DNA from: Clostridia bacterium
Lineage (GTDB): Bacteria > Bacillota > Clostridia > Oscillospirales > CAG-272
Direction: 5' to 3'
DNA length: 34,528 bases
Assembly (NCBI GenBank): GCA_017467085.1
Contig: JAFTSW010000053.1
Span: 71,782 to 106,309, forward strand
In this document: positions 1 through 8,061 of the stretch, in pieces
Numbering within the stretch: position 1 is the first letter of the stretch
How the letters are laid out: every line of letters starts with the position of its first letter
Program-made: the position numbers and the translations under genes
Notes under the pieces: generated by a model
What the model saw: only the letters and a program-made list of their open reading frames with translations
The model's database searches: none
Told to the model about the DNA's origin: nothing

Positions 1-205
1 TGAGAAGAATGTTCTGAAAACCTGGTCCCGTGCTTCCACTATCTTCCCTGAATTCGTCGGACACACCATCGCCGTTTACGACGGCAGAAAGCATGTTCCG
101 GTATATATCATTGAAGATATGGTCGGTCATAAGCTCGGTGAATTTGCGCCTACCCGCACGTTCAAGGGCCATGCAGGTTCCAAAACATCCAACAACGGTA
201 AATAA
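1..205 (+). CDS. rpsS: 30S ribosomal protein S19, 3' part
   Basis: The window opens inside this gene; the frame starts at base 2 (GAG AAG AAT) and ends at TAA 203-205, leaving 67 codons. The visible protein contains the S19 signatures [20 protein letters not shown] and [17 protein letters not shown]19 sits in the head of the 30S subunit with S13 and contacts the A-site tRNA region. It is followed after 30 nt by rplV, the usual S10-operon order (rplB-rpsS-rplV-rpsC). The N-terminus and start lie outside the window. A second in-frame TAA follows directly (206-208). Confidence 0.97.
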   Translation, partial: EKNVLKTWSRASTIFPEFVGHTIAVYDGRKHVPVYIIEDMVGHKLGEFAPTRTFKGHAGSKTSNNGK

Positions 206-235
206 TAACAATTTTGTAGGAGGCTAAGCCTAATA

Positions 236-652
236 ATGCAGAAAGAAAAAAGACAAGCGCTCGAAGAGAGAAAAGCTGCTGAAAAGAACGCTGCCGAAGG
301 CAGAGCGTATTTGAAGTACGCCAGAATCTCTCCTCGCAAGGTTGAGATTGTCCTGAATCTTATCAGAGGCAAGGATACCGATACTGCAATGGCCATTTTG
401 AAGAACACCCAGAGAGGCGCTTCCGAATATTTGGTTAAGCTCCTGAAGAGCGCAGTTGCGAACGCAGAGCATAAGAATGCCGAGAAAGCACTCGGTATGG
501 ACACCACCAATCTTTACGTTGCAGAATGCTTCGTATGCCCCGGCCCCACCCTGAAGAGAATCATGGCGAGAGCACAGGGAAGAGCATTCCACATCCTGAA
601 GAGAACCAGCCACGTTACGATGGTTGTAAGAGAAAAGAAGGAGGTCAGATAA
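236..652 (+). CDS. rplV: 50S ribosomal protein L22, N-terminally extended
   Basis: 138 residues. The core motif [20 protein letters not shown] begins near residue 24 and the tunnel beta-hairpin and [18 protein letters not shown] region near 105-121 are intact. L22 lines the polypeptide exit tunnel. Bacterial L22 is usually about 110-115 residues, so roughly 22 residues here are a Lys/Glu/Ala-rich N-terminal extension ([19 protein letters not shown]) predicted to be helical. The AGGAGG box at 218-223 is 12 nt from this ATG and no later in-frame ATG precedes the core, so the extension appears real. Its stop (650-652) is one base before the rpsC start. Confidence 0.95.
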   Translation: MQKEKRQALEERKAAEKNAAEGRAYLKYARISPRKVEIVLNLIRGKDTDTAMAILKNTQRGASEYLVKLLKSAVANAEHKNAEKALGMDTTNLYVAECFVCPGPTLKRIMARAQGRAFHILKRTSHVTMVVREKKEVR

Positions 653-653
653 C

Positions 654-1433
654 ATGGGACAGAAAGTAAATCCTCATGGTCTTCGCGTTGGCGTAATCAA
701 GGACTGGGATTCCAGATGGTTCACCAAGGACGAAGAGTTTGGCGATACCTTGGTATCTGACTACAAAATCAGAAAGTACCTGAAGGAGAAGCTGCAGGCT
801 GCAGGCACGCCCAAGTTTGAGATTGAGCGCGACAGACAGCGTGTCAGAATCTTCATCCACTGCGCAAAGCCCGGTATGGTTATCGGTCGCGGCGGCGTGG
901 AAATCGAAAAGCTTCGTGCAGAGCTGGAGGCTATGATTGGCCGTCCCGTAGCCCTGAACGTGGTTGAAATCAAGAACCCTGATTTGAACGCACAGCTGGT
1001 TGCAGAGAGCATCGCTTCTCAGCTTGAGAACCGTGTGGCATTCCGCCGCGCGATGAAGCAGGCAATCGGCAGAACCATGCGCCTTGGCGCAAAGGGTATC
1101 AAGGTGAGCTGCGGCGGCCGTTTGGGCGGCGCGGAAATCGCTCGTACCGAGCATTATCACGAGGGTACCATTCCGCTTCAGACTATCAGAGCGGACATCG
1201 AATACGGCTTTTGGGAAGCCAATACCACCTACGGTAAGATTGGCGTAAAGGTGTGGATTTACAGAGGCGAAATCCTTGCTGAAAGCGAAAACGCAGGCAA
1301 GAGAAGCTCTGAGCGCACCGACAGACGCCCTCCTCGCCGCAACGACGGCGCGCGCCGCGATAACCGCGACAACCGCGCTCCCCGTATGCCCGCAGGACGC
1401 GCTCCCAGAAGAACTGAGGGAGGTAGAAGCTGA
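654..1433 (+). CDS. rpsC: 30S ribosomal protein S3 with Arg-rich tail
   Basis: 259 residues. It starts [20 protein letters not shown]; the KH domain carries the GRGG loop at about residues 78-81 ([12 protein letters not shown]), and the C-terminal S3 domain includes [20 protein letters not shown] near 155-174. S3 is in the 30S head at the mRNA entry channel and with S4 and S5 forms the mRNA helicase. The family is usually about 215-235 residues; here residues 213-259 are a low-complexity basic tail with about 15 arginines (motifs [17 protein letters not shown]). The stop TGA overlaps the rplP ATG by one base (TGATG), suggesting translational coupling. Confidence 0.97.
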   Translation: MGQKVNPHGLRVGVIKDWDSRWFTKDEEFGDTLVSDYKIRKYLKEKLQAAGTPKFEIERDRQRVRIFIHCAKPGMVIGRGGVEIEKLRAELEAMIGRPVALNVVEIKNPDLNAQLVAESIASQLENRVAFRRAMKQAIGRTMRLGAKGIKVSCGGRLGGAEIARTEHYHEGTIPLQTIRADIEYGFWEANTTYGKIGVKVWIYRGEILAESENAGKRSSERTDRRPPRRNDGARRDNRDNRAPRMPAGRAPRRTEGGRS

Positions 1434-1864
1434 TGTTAATGCCTAAAAGAGTAAAATACAGACGCGTGCAGCGCGGCCGTATGAAGGGTAAGGCAACTCG
1501 CGGTAACGTAATCAGCAACGGCGCTTACGGCTTAGTAGCCCTGGAGCCCGCTTGGATTACCGGCGCGCAGATTGAGGCTGCCCGTATTGCAATGACCAGA
1601 TATATTAAGCGTGGCGGTCAGGTTTGGATTAAGGTATTCCCTGACAAGCCCATTACCGAGAAGCCTGCTGAAACGCGAATGGGCTCCGGTAAAGGTTCTC
1701 CTGAGTACTGGGTTGCCGTGGTTAAGCCCGGCAGAATCCTCTTCGAGATGGACGGTATTCCGGTAGACACCGCAAGAGAAGCAATGCGTCTTGCCATGCA
1801 CAAGCTTCCTATCAAGTGTAAGTTTGTGACGCGCGAAGACCAGCAAGCGCAACAGGAGGGTTAA
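1433..1864 (+). CDS. rplP: 50S ribosomal protein L16
   Basis: 143 residues, normal length. Starts [20 protein letters not shown], exactly the family N-terminus, which supports the ATG at 1433 that overlaps the rpsC stop over the next ATG at 1439. The conserved [20 protein letters not shown] block is at about 82-101. L16 binds 23S rRNA near the A site and is needed for late 50S assembly and tRNA accommodation. A GGGAGGT box precedes the start inside rpsC, and rpmC follows after 3 nt. Confidence 0.97.
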   Translation: MLMPKRVKYRRVQRGRMKGKATRGNVISNGAYGLVALEPAWITGAQIEAARIAMTRYIKRGGQVWIKVFPDKPITEKPAETRMGSGKGSPEYWVAVVKPGRILFEMDGIPVDTAREAMRLAMHKLPIKCKFVTREDQQAQQEG

Positions 1865-1867
1865 GCT

Positions 1868-2056
1868 GTGAAAGTTAAGGAACTCAGAGAAATGTCTGCC
1901 GAGCAGTTGAACGACAAGCTGGCAGAGCTGAAAAAAGAGCTTTTCAATCTCCGTTTCCAGCACGCAATTAACCAGCTTGACAATCCTCACAAGATTGCGG
2001 ATGTAAAGCATGACATTGCGCGCGTGATGACGATTCTCCACGAGAAGAACGCATGA
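1868..2056 (+). CDS. rpmC: 50S ribosomal protein L29
   Basis: 62 residues, normal for L29. It starts at GTG 1868 ([14 protein letters not shown]...), with AGGAGGG at 1855-1861 placed 6 nt upstream. The [21 protein letters not shown] core is typical. L29 is a two-helix protein at the tunnel exit where trigger factor and SRP dock. Located three bases after rplP and 19 nt before rpsQ. Confidence 0.96.
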   Translation: MKVKELREMSAEQLNDKLAELKKELFNLRFQHAINQLDNPHKIADVKHDIARVMTILHEKNA

Positions 2057-2075
2057 TGAAGGGGAGGAAAATGAA

Positions 2076-2336
2076 ATGATGGAAACACGCAAGCTCAGAA
2101 AAGTAAGAGTGGGCAAGGTTGTCAGCAACAAGATGGATAAGACCATCGTTGTGGCAATTGAGGACCACGTTCGCCACCCCATGTACAACAAAATCGTGAA
2201 GCACACCGTGAAGATTCACGCACACGATGCTGAAAACGTATGCAACGTTGGCGACAAGGTAGCTGTTATGGAAACCAGACCTCTCTCCAAGACCAAGAGA
2301 TGGAGATTGGTTGAAATCATCGAAAAAGCAAAATAA
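2076..2336 (+). CDS. rpsQ: 30S ribosomal protein S17
   Basis: 86 residues, normal. The OB-fold signature is clear: [20 protein letters not shown] at the N-terminus, then [18 protein letters not shown] and [20 protein letters not shown]17 is a primary 16S rRNA binder in early 30S assembly. Two consecutive ATGs (2076, 2079) are possible starts; GGGGAGGA at 2061-2068 gives 7-nt spacing to the first. The ATG at 2071 is followed by a stop after one codon and is excluded. Confidence 0.96.
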   Translation: MMETRKLRKVRVGKVVSNKMDKTIVVAIEDHVRHPMYNKIVKHTVKIHAHDAENVCNVGDKVAVMETRPLSKTKRWRLVEIIEKAK

Positions 2337-2397
2337 TTTAGTTTCATTAAGAAAGTAGGCAGGTCAAAAAGCTTGTCGAAAAAGGAGGAAACAACCA

Positions 2398-2766
2398 GTG
2401 ATTCAGCAGCAAACATTAATGAAGGTCGCTGATAATACCGGTGCGAAAGAGCTGATGTGCATTCGCGTTCTGGGCGGCTCCGGCCGTCGCTACGCCAACA
2501 TCGGCGACGTGGTGGTTGCCTGCGTTAAGAAGGCAGCTCCCGGCGGCATCGTGAAGAAAGGCGAAGTTGTGAAAGCGGTTGTTGTAAGAAGCGTAAAGGG
2601 CGTTCGTCGCGCCGATGGCTCTTACATCAAGTTTGATGAAAACGCAGCCGTTATCATTAAAGAAGACAAAACCCCTAAGGGAACCCGTATTTTTGGCCCA
2701 ATCGCCCGTGAGCTTCGTGACAAGGACTTCACCAAGATTCTGTCCCTGGCTCCCGAGGTACTGTAA
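2398..2766 (+). CDS. rplN: 50S ribosomal protein L14
   Basis: 122 residues, normal. Starts at GTG 2398 ([20 protein letters not shown], canonical), with AAAGGAGG about 8 nt upstream. The [20 protein letters not shown] block near the C-terminus is the family signature. L14 lies at the subunit interface, forms bridge B8 with 16S rRNA and is the docking site of the silencing factor RsfS. The 61-nt gap after rpsQ is longer than its neighbours but shows no clear terminator. Confidence 0.97.
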   Translation: MIQQQTLMKVADNTGAKELMCIRVLGGSGRRYANIGDVVVACVKKAAPGGIVKKGEVVKAVVVRSVKGVRRADGSYIKFDENAAVIIKEDKTPKGTRIFGPIARELRDKDFTKILSLAPEVL

Positions 2767-2784
2767 GAAGGAGGACAACTGACA

Positions 2785-3114
2785 ATGAAAAAGCTTCATG
2801 TAAAAAAGGATGACGTTGTTGTTGTTATCTCCGGTGACGACAAGGGCGTTAAGGGTAAGGTAATTGCCGCTTCCCCCGAAGAGGGAAAGGTAATTGTTGA
2901 GGGCGTAAACATCGTGTCCAAGCACAACAAGGCACGCCGTCAGGGCGAGGTCTCCAGCATTGTGAAGACCGAGGGCGCTATTTACGCTTCCAAGGTGCAG
3001 CTGTACTGCCCTAAATGCAACAAGGGCGTTCGCGTAAGAGCTGATTTCCAGACCGACGCGGACGGCAAGAAGACCAAGATTCGCCGTTGCTACAAGTGCG
3101 GCGAGATTATTTGA
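2785..3114 (+). CDS. rplX: 50S ribosomal protein L24 with CxxC pairs
   Basis: 109 residues. The KOW-type N-terminus (VISGDDKGVKGKVIAASPEEGKV in pieces) is followed by the NIVSKHNKARRQGE segment. The C-terminus has two CxxC pairs (C75/C78 in YCPKC and C102/C105 in CYKC), a zinc-ribbon-like feature of some L24 proteins. L24 is an assembly initiator near the 5' end of 23S rRNA and the tunnel exit. Good SD (GAAGGAGGA, 2767-2775) 9 nt upstream; 16 nt separate it from rplE. Confidence 0.96.
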   Translation: MKKLHVKKDDVVVVISGDDKGVKGKVIAASPEEGKVIVEGVNIVSKHNKARRQGEVSSIVKTEGAIYASKVQLYCPKCNKGVRVRADFQTDADGKKTKIRRCYKCGEII

Positions 3115-3130
3115 GCAGGAGGAGTAAGAC

Positions 3131-3679
3131 ATGTCGAGATTAAGTGAACTTTATAAAAGCGATGTTGCTCCTGCTTTGATGAGCAAGTTCTCCTACAAGA
3201 GCCCCATGCAGATTCCCAAGCTGGACAAGATTGTTATCAACGTCGGCGCAGGTGACGCAAAGGAGAATGCAAAGGTTATCGATGCTATCATCGCTGACCT
3301 AACCCTCATCACCGGACAGAAGGCAGTTCCGACCTATGCAAAGAAGTCGGTTGCAAACTTCAAGCTCCGTGAGGGTATGAAGATTGGTGCGAAGGTTACC
3401 CTTCGCGGCGAGCGCATGTATGAGTTTATGGACCGTTTGTTCAGCTTTGCTCTGCCCCGCGTTCGTGACTTTAAGGGCATCAACCCCAACGCTTTCGATG
3501 GCCGCGGCAACTACTCTCTGGGCCTGAAGTAGCAATTGATTTTCCCCGAAATCGAGTACGATAAGGTGGAAAAGGTTCGTGGTATGGATATCGTTTTTGT
3601 AACGACGGCTTGCGGCAAGCATGCGGACGAGGAAGCCAAGGAGCTTCTCACGCTGCTGGGCGCTCCGTTTGCGAAATGA
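3131..3679 (+). CDS. rplE: 50S ribosomal protein L5, with in-frame amber codon
   Basis: The first 133 codons encode a normal L5 ([52 protein letters not shown]). Codon 134 is TAG (3530-3532). The same frame then continues without damage as [19 protein letters not shown]...[12 protein letters not shown] to TGA at 3677-3679. Homologues read G-I-K-E-Q-L-I-F-P-E here, so TAG replaces a Glu codon (GAG to TAG is one transversion). Counting through the amber gives 182 codons, the normal L5 length; stopping there would delete 48 C-terminal residues. L5 binds 5S rRNA and is essential in studied bacteria. Possible explanations are a sequencing or assembly error, readthrough/suppression, or a true mutation. 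SD AGGAGGAG is at 3117-3124. Confidence 0.93.
3530..3532 (+). other. In-frame TAG inside rplE
   Basis: TAG lies exactly in the L5 reading frame between GGCCTGAAG and CAATTGATT. Sequence on both sides is conserved L5 with no frame change, so this is a point substitution rather than an indel. A TTG four bases after the stop (3536) could in principle be a reinitiation codon, but no SD is placed for it. Confidence 0.95.
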
Positions 3680-3697
3680 TAGAGGAGGTAAGGAAAA

Positions 3698-3883
3698 ATG
3701 GCTAAAGCATCTATGATTCTTAAGCAGCAGAAGCAGCAGAAGTTCTCCACCCGCGAGTACAACAGATGCAAAATCTGCGGCAGACCTCACGCATACCTTC
3801 GTAAGTACGGTATTTGCCGTATCTGCTTCCGTGAGCTGGCCTACAAGGGCGAGATTCCCGGTGTCAGAAAGGCAAGCTGGTAA
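3698..3883 (+). CDS. rpsN: 30S ribosomal protein S14, type Z (zinc)
   Basis: 61 residues, the short zinc-binding form. Four cysteines at 24, 27, 40 and 43 (CKIC, CRIC) form the zinc ribbon; the C-terminus is [18 protein letters not shown], the family hallmark. S14 is a late-assembling head protein near S3 and S10. SD AGAGGAGG at 3681-3688, 9 nt before the ATG. An unusually long 186-nt spacer separates it from rpsH. Confidence 0.97.
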   Translation: MAKASMILKQQKQQKFSTREYNRCKICGRPHAYLRKYGICRICFRELAYKGEIPGVRKASW

Positions 3884-3896
3884 CATTCTTCACTCA

Positions 3897-4030
3897 TCGG
3901 CAGGAAAGCTCACCGCAAGGGTGATGGTGGAAAGAGCAGGGCGCAAAATGCGGCGCACCTCGCTTCTTCTGCCGACGGGAATCGTCCCGTTGCTTTTACC
4001 ACCGGTAAGCCGCCGCGCGAAAGGCGTGGC
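3897..4030 (+). ncRNA. Candidate structured RNA element upstream of rpsH
   Basis: The rpsN-rpsH spacer is almost all consecutive hairpins. A 7-bp stem TCGGCAG/CTGCCGA (3897-3903 with 3969-3975) encloses CACC/GGTG (3911-3914, 3920-3923) and a nested arm GGTG/CACC (3926-3929, 3956-3959) containing CGCA/TGCG (3942-3945, 3949-3952). Next come CGGGA/TCCCG (3976-3980, 3985-3989), GCTT..ACC/GGTAAGC with a 2-nt bulge (3992-4010), and a 7-bp GCCGCGC/GCGTGGC stem with loop GAAAG (4012-4030). No T-run follows, so it is not an ordinary terminator. A cis-acting leader, perhaps for S8, is an inference; I do not recognise a known RNA family. Confidence 0.45.
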
Positions 4031-4069
4031 AGCAAGCATTATGAACTTGCATCAAGGAGGATAAAAATT

Positions 4070-4468
4070 ATGCAAATTTCAGACGTGATTGCAGATATGC
4101 TCACGAGAATCCGCAACGCAAATGACGCGAAGCACGAAACGGTTGACGTTCCCGCTTCCAATATGAAGAAGGCTATTGCGGACATTCTTCTCACTGAGGG
4201 CTTTATCAAGTCCTATTCCATCGTAGAAACGGGTAAGCAGAACACCATTCGCATCGTTCTGAAGTACACCCAGGGCAAGCAGAAGGTTATCCACGGCTTG
4301 CGCCGCGTGTCCAAGCCCGGTCTGCGTATCTATTCCAACTGTGCGGATATGCCCCGCGTGATGAACGGCTTGGGTATTGCCATCGTTTCCACGTCCAAGG
4401 GTATCATGACCGACAAGAAAGCAAGACAAGAAAACGTTGGCGGCGAAGTGCTCGCTTTCGTTTGGTAA
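4070..4468 (+). CDS. rpsH: 30S ribosomal protein S8
   Basis: 132 residues, normal. Starts [20 protein letters not shown] and ends with the conserved [20 protein letters not shown]...FVW. S8 binds helix 21 of 16S rRNA and organises the central domain; in E. coli it also represses the spc operon by binding mRNA, which makes the structured spacer just upstream (3897-4030) of interest. SD AAGGAGG at 4055-4061, 8 nt before ATG. rplF follows after 16 nt. Confidence 0.97.
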   Translation: MQISDVIADMLTRIRNANDAKHETVDVPASNMKKAIADILLTEGFIKSYSIVETGKQNTIRIVLKYTQGKQKVIHGLRRVSKPGLRIYSNCADMPRVMNGLGIAIVSTSKGIMTDKKARQENVGGEVLAFVW

Positions 4469-4484
4469 TCGGGAGGTAGAGAAT

Positions 4485-5021
4485 ATGTCTAGAATTGGAA
4501 GAAACCCCATTCAAATTCCTGCCGGCGTTACGATTACCGTTGCAGATGAAAAGGTGACCGTGAAGGGACCTAAGGGCGAGCTTTCTCTCGCTGTTTCTCC
4601 CCGTATGGCCATCGAGGTTAAGGACAACGTCCTGACCGTTGCCCGTCCCTCCGATGAGAAGGAGGACAGAGCTCTCCACGGCTTGACCCGTACCTTGATT
4701 AACAATATGGTTATCGGTGTAACCGCAGGCTACTCCAAGACCCTGGAAATCAACGGTGTCGGTTACAAGGCCGAGAAGCAGGGCACCAAGCTGGTTCTCA
4801 ACCTTGGTTATTCTCATCCCGTTATTTTTGAGGAGGGTGACGGCATCACCTTCACCACCCCCAACAACACCACCGTCGTTGTCAGCGGTATCGACAAGCA
4901 GAAGGTCGGCGAGATGGCAGCGAAGGTTCGCTCGAAGAGACCTCCCGAACCCTACCTGGGCAAGGGTATCAAGTATACCGGTGAGCATATCCGCCGCAAG
5001 GCCGGAAAAGCCGGTAAATAA
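4485..5021 (+). CDS. rplF: 50S ribosomal protein L6
   Basis: 178 residues from ATG 4485, preceded by GGGAGGT at 4471-4477; an upstream in-frame start at 4437 lies inside rpsH and is rejected. It begins [20 protein letters not shown] and carries the C-terminal family motif [20 protein letters not shown]. Two similar alpha-beta domains are expected. L6 sits near the factor-binding site by the sarcin-ricin loop. Confidence 0.97.
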   Translation: MSRIGRNPIQIPAGVTITVADEKVTVKGPKGELSLAVSPRMAIEVKDNVLTVARPSDEKEDRALHGLTRTLINNMVIGVTAGYSKTLEINGVGYKAEKQGTKLVLNLGYSHPVIFEEGDGITFTTPNNTTVVVSGIDKQKVGEMAAKVRSKRPPEPYLGKGIKYTGEHIRRKAGKAGK

Positions 5022-5039
5022 CGGAAAGGAGCATAGACA

Positions 5040-5399
5040 ATGGTTAAGAGAATTGATAGAAACAAGCAGCGTCTTAAGAGACATCTCAGAGTCAGAGCCA
5101 AGGTTTCCGGCACTGCAGAAATGCCTCGTCTGGCTGTTTACCGTTCCAATGCTCACATCAGCGCACAGATTATCGACGATGTGGCAGGAACCACTCTTGT
5201 CAGCGCTTCGACGCTGGAAAAGACCTTTGAGGGTATCGGCTCCAACAAGGCAGCCGCTGCCAAAATCGGCGAAATCATCGCCGAAAGAGCCATTGCAAAG
5301 GGCATTACCGCGGTTGTATTTGACCGTGGCGGCTATATTTATCACGGACGTGTATCGGAATTGGCAGAAGGCGCTCGTAAGGGCGGCCTGAAGTTCTGA
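5040..5399 (+). CDS. rplR: 50S ribosomal protein L18
   Basis: 119 residues, normal. Contains [34 protein letters not shown] and the C-terminal [20 protein letters not shown], which are L18 signatures. L18 binds 5S rRNA together with L5 in the central protuberance. SD GGAAAGGAG at 5023-5031. A 53-nt spacer to rpsE contains a small hairpin (ATTCAAA/TTTGAAT, 5415-5432). Confidence 0.97.
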   Translation: MVKRIDRNKQRLKRHLRVRAKVSGTAEMPRLAVYRSNAHISAQIIDDVAGTTLVSASTLEKTFEGIGSNKAAAAKIGEIIAERAIAKGITAVVFDRGGYIYHGRVSELAEGARKGGLKF

Positions 5400-5452
5400 T
5401 TTCGGTTTGTACACATTCAAAGTAATTTGAATTTTAATGAAGGAGTAAAATC

Positions 5453-5956
5453 ATGGCAAAAAAGTTTGATGCAGCAAGCACTGAGCTTCAGGAAAAGCTT
5501 GTTGTTCTGAACCGTGTTTCCAAGACCGTGAAGGGTGGCCGTATTGCCCGCTTCGCAGCATTGATGGTTGTCGGTGACGGCAACGGTCATGTAGGCTTCG
5601 GTTTAGGAAAGGCTGCCGAGGTTCCCGACGCAATCCGCAAGGGAATTGAGGACGCAAAGAAAAATATGATTGAGGTTTCTCTGAAGGGCTCCACCATTCC
5701 CCACGAGATTCTCGGTGTTTACGGCGCAGGTAAGGTGCTTCTGAAGCCCGCTGCTCCCGGTACCGGTATCATCGCAGGCGGAACCGCCCGTAGCATTCTG
5801 GAGCTTGCCGGCATTAAGAACATTCGTGCAAAGTGCCTGCGCTCCAACAACCCCGTGAACGTTGCTAAGGCAGTGTTCGAGGGCTTGAAGGCATTGAGAA
5901 CCGCAGAAGAGGTTGCCGCTATTCGTGACATCCCTGTTGAACAGGTAAAGGGTTAA
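5453..5956 (+). CDS. rpsE: 30S ribosomal protein S5
   Basis: 167 residues, normal. The dsRBD-like N-domain includes [20 protein letters not shown] (the loop associated with spectinomycin binding) and [20 protein letters not shown]; the C-domain includes [21 protein letters not shown]5 acts in decoding fidelity and mRNA unwinding with S3 and S4. SD GAAGGAG at 5440-5446. The gene is followed after 13 nt by rpmD. Confidence 0.97.
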   Translation: MAKKFDAASTELQEKLVVLNRVSKTVKGGRIARFAALMVVGDGNGHVGFGLGKAAEVPDAIRKGIEDAKKNMIEVSLKGSTIPHEILGVYGAGKVLLKPAAPGTGIIAGGTARSILELAGIKNIRAKCLRSNNPVNVAKAVFEGLKALRTAEEVAAIRDIPVEQVKG

Positions 5957-5969
5957 GGAGGACGACGAA

Positions 5970-6149
5970 ATGGAACAAGTTAAAGTTGTACTCGTAAGAA
6001 GCCTTATCGGTGCCCAGAAGAAGCAGAAGGCAACCGCAGAATCTCTCGGACTTCGCAAGATTGGCGACAGCAAGGTTGCCAATAACGATGCAGTATTGCA
6101 GGGCAAGGTTCGCGTGATTTCCCATCTCGTTAAGGTAGAAACCGTTTAA
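5970..6149 (+). CDS. rpmD: 50S ribosomal protein L30
   Basis: 59 residues. The protein begins MEQVKVVLVRSLIGAQKKQK and continues with TAESLGLRKIGDSK and GKVRVISHLVKVE, the standard single-domain L30 pattern. AAGGAGGACG at 5955-5964 serves as SD. L30 is a small 50S protein. Gene order rpsE-rpmD-rplO-secY is the usual one. Confidence 0.96.
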   Translation: MEQVKVVLVRSLIGAQKKQKATAESLGLRKIGDSKVANNDAVLQGKVRVISHLVKVETV

Positions 6150-6173
6150 TCGGAATAAAAAGGAGGAAAACAC

Positions 6174-6614
6174 ATGAAGCTCCATGAACTTTCTCCCGCG
6201 GAGGGCTCTGTAAAAGCAGGCTACCGTAAGGGCAGAGGTGCAGGTTCCGGAAACGGAAAGACTGCCGGTAGAGGTCATAAAGGGCAGAACGCCCGTTCCG
6301 GCGGCGGTGTACGCGCCGGTTTTGAAGGCGGACAGATTCCGCTTTACAGAAAGCTTCCCAAGAGAGGCTTTTACAACAAATTCGGAAAATGCTATGCTAT
6401 TGTAAACGTAGAAGCATTGAATATTTTTGAAGACGGCGCAGTAGTTGACGAAGCCGCTCTCCTCGGTGCAGGCGTGATTGACGCTGTCTGCGATGGCGTT
6501 AAAATCCTGGGCAGAGGCGAAGTCACTAAAAAACTCACCGTAAAGGCAAAAATCTTTTCGAACACTGCAAAAGAAAAGATAGAGGCAGCAGGTGGAAAGT
6601 CTGAGGTGATTTAA
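6174..6614 (+). CDS. rplO: 50S ribosomal protein L15
   Basis: 146 residues, normal. The N-terminal Gly/Arg-rich extension ([20 protein letters not shown], then [20 protein letters not shown]) threads into 23S r[22 protein letters not shown] is a family signature. L15 is a late-assembling 50S protein. AAAGGAGGAAA at 6160-6170 is the SD. One base separates its TAA from the secY ATG. Confidence 0.97.
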   Translation: MKLHELSPAEGSVKAGYRKGRGAGSGNGKTAGRGHKGQNARSGGGVRAGFEGGQIPLYRKLPKRGFYNKFGKCYAIVNVEALNIFEDGAVVDEAALLGAGVIDAVCDGVKILGRGEVTKKLTVKAKIFSNTAKEKIEAAGGKSEVI

Positions 6615-6615
6615 T

Positions 6616-8040
6616 ATGCTTCAGACCTTCAAAAATGCGTGGAAGCTGCCCGATATCAGAAAGAAGATTCTGTTCGCGCTTTTCATTCTTCTTCTGTATC
6701 GTGTAGGTACGGTTATTCCCGTTCCCTTTGTTAACGCGTCTTCCTTCGCAGCGACGTTCAGCGGAACCATTCTGGACTATATGAATACGCTCTCGGGCGG
6801 TTCCTTGTCCACGGCAACGCTGTTCGCCCTGGGTATTTCGCCCTACATTACGGCATCTATCGTGATTCAGCTTTTGAGCGTTGCTATCCCCGCATTGGAG
6901 AGGCTGGCGCAAAAAGGCGAAGAGGGTAAGAAGATTCTCAACAATCTGACCCGTTACGCCACCGTCATTCTGGCGGTTATCACGGCTATCGGCTATTACC
7001 TGCTTCTGAAGAACAACGGTATGCTGGCTGATGAGGGCAAAACCGTCCTCGGTGCCTTCGTAATCATCGTTTCGTACTGTGCAGGCGCTGCCCTGGTTAT
7101 GTGGCTTGCCGAGAAGATTAACGAAAATGGCTTTGGTAACGGTATCTCCTTGATTCTGTTTGCCAACATCATCTCCGCTCTTCCCTCCAAGATTATCTCC
7201 TTGGTGGATTTGGCAATCACCGGCTTCGGTGGCAAGAACCCTGCGCTGTGGGGAACTCTCGCCGTTGTATTCGGCGTGTTCTTCATTCTGTTCTTACTGG
7301 CAATGACGGTGTTCTCGGTATTCGTTACCGGCTCGGAGCGCCGCATTCCCGTACAGTACGCGAAGCGTGTTGTGGGTAGAAAAATGTACGGCGGTCAAAG
7401 CACCAACCTTCCTATCAAGCTCAATATGTCCGGCGTTATGCCCGTTATCTTTGCGTCCTCTATTATCTCGCTTCCCGCGACGATTATGGCGCTGTGCGGC
7501 GTAACCTCTCGCGCAAGCTTTGCCGAGTGCAAGACGTTTTGGGAGGGTGCTTACCTCTTTATGAGCCCTAACGGCTGGTTCTATCCCGTGCTTCTTTTCA
7601 TTCTCATTATTGCATTCTCTTACTTCTATATTCAGATTTCCTTCAATCCCATTGAGGTTGCGAACAATCTGAAGAAGAACGGCGGCTTGATTCCCGGTAT
7701 TCGCCAGGGAAGACCCACCGCAGACTTCATCAGACGTGTTCTCTCCAAGGTTACGCTGATGGGCGCATTCTTCCTGAGCATCATTGCAATCATTCCGATT
7801 ATTATGGTGCCCCTGGCAATCAGCCCTATGGCGAGCAGCATCCTGGCAAGCTACTGGGAGGCTAACAGCCTTGGTGCCCTGGTGGACACCGCCTACTTTA
7901 CCAGTATGGTGTCCCAGATGGCAAGCCAGTTCACCTTCGGTGGCACGTCGCTGCTCATCGTTGTGGGTGTTGCTTTGGAAACTCAAAGAGATTTGGAAGC
8001 GCAGCTTTCTATGCGCAACTACAAGGGCTTTTTGAACTGA
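6616..8040 (+). CDS. secY: Preprotein translocase subunit SecY
   Basis: 474 residues, somewhat longer than the usual 420-440. About ten membrane segments are visible. Signatures include GTVIPVPFVN, the plug/TM2 region with SGGSLSTATLFALGISPYIT, GFGNGISLILFANI, and the cytoplasmic loop with GSERRIPVQYAKRVVGRKMY. SecY is the channel of the Sec translocon with SecE and SecG. The GAGGTGATTTA before ATG 6616 overlaps the end of rplO, implying coupled translation. TGA is directly followed by an in-frame TAG. Confidence 0.97.
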   Translation: MLQTFKNAWKLPDIRKKILFALFILLLYRVGTVIPVPFVNASSFAATFSGTILDYMNTLSGGSLSTATLFALGISPYITASIVIQLLSVAIPALERLAQKGEEGKKILNNLTRYATVILAVITAIGYYLLLKNNGMLADEGKTVLGAFVIIVSYCAGAALVMWLAEKINENGFGNGISLILFANIISALPSKIISLVDLAITGFGGKNPALWGTLAVVFGVFFILFLLAMTVFSVFVTGSERRIPVQYAKRVVGRKMYGGQSTNLPIKLNMSGVMPVIFASSIISLPATIMALCGVTSRASFAECKTFWEGAYLFMSPNGWFYPVLLFILIIAFSYFYIQISFNPIEVANNLKKNGGLIPGIRQGRPTADFIRRVLSKVTLMGAFFLSIIAIIPIIMVPLAISPMASSILASYWEANSLGALVDTAYFTSMVSQMASQFTFGGTSLLIVVGVALETQRDLEAQLSMRNYKGFLN

Positions 8041-8061
8041 TAGGTAAGGGAAGGGCATTGT

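Noticed and set aside
3536..3679. Separate small gene from TTG 3536 (a split L5)
   Set aside because: No SD near the TTG and the start is only three bases after the amber codon; kept as one interrupted rplE, with reinitiation noted as a possibility.
3831..4064. 77-codon open frame over the rpsN-rpsH spacer
   Set aside because: It overlaps the end of rpsN in another frame, has no SD and no family resemblance; the hairpins explain the spacer better.
4404..5420. 338-codon open frame on the minus strand across rplF and rplR
   Set aside because: Antisense shadow of three conserved ribosomal genes; no SD and no homology pattern.
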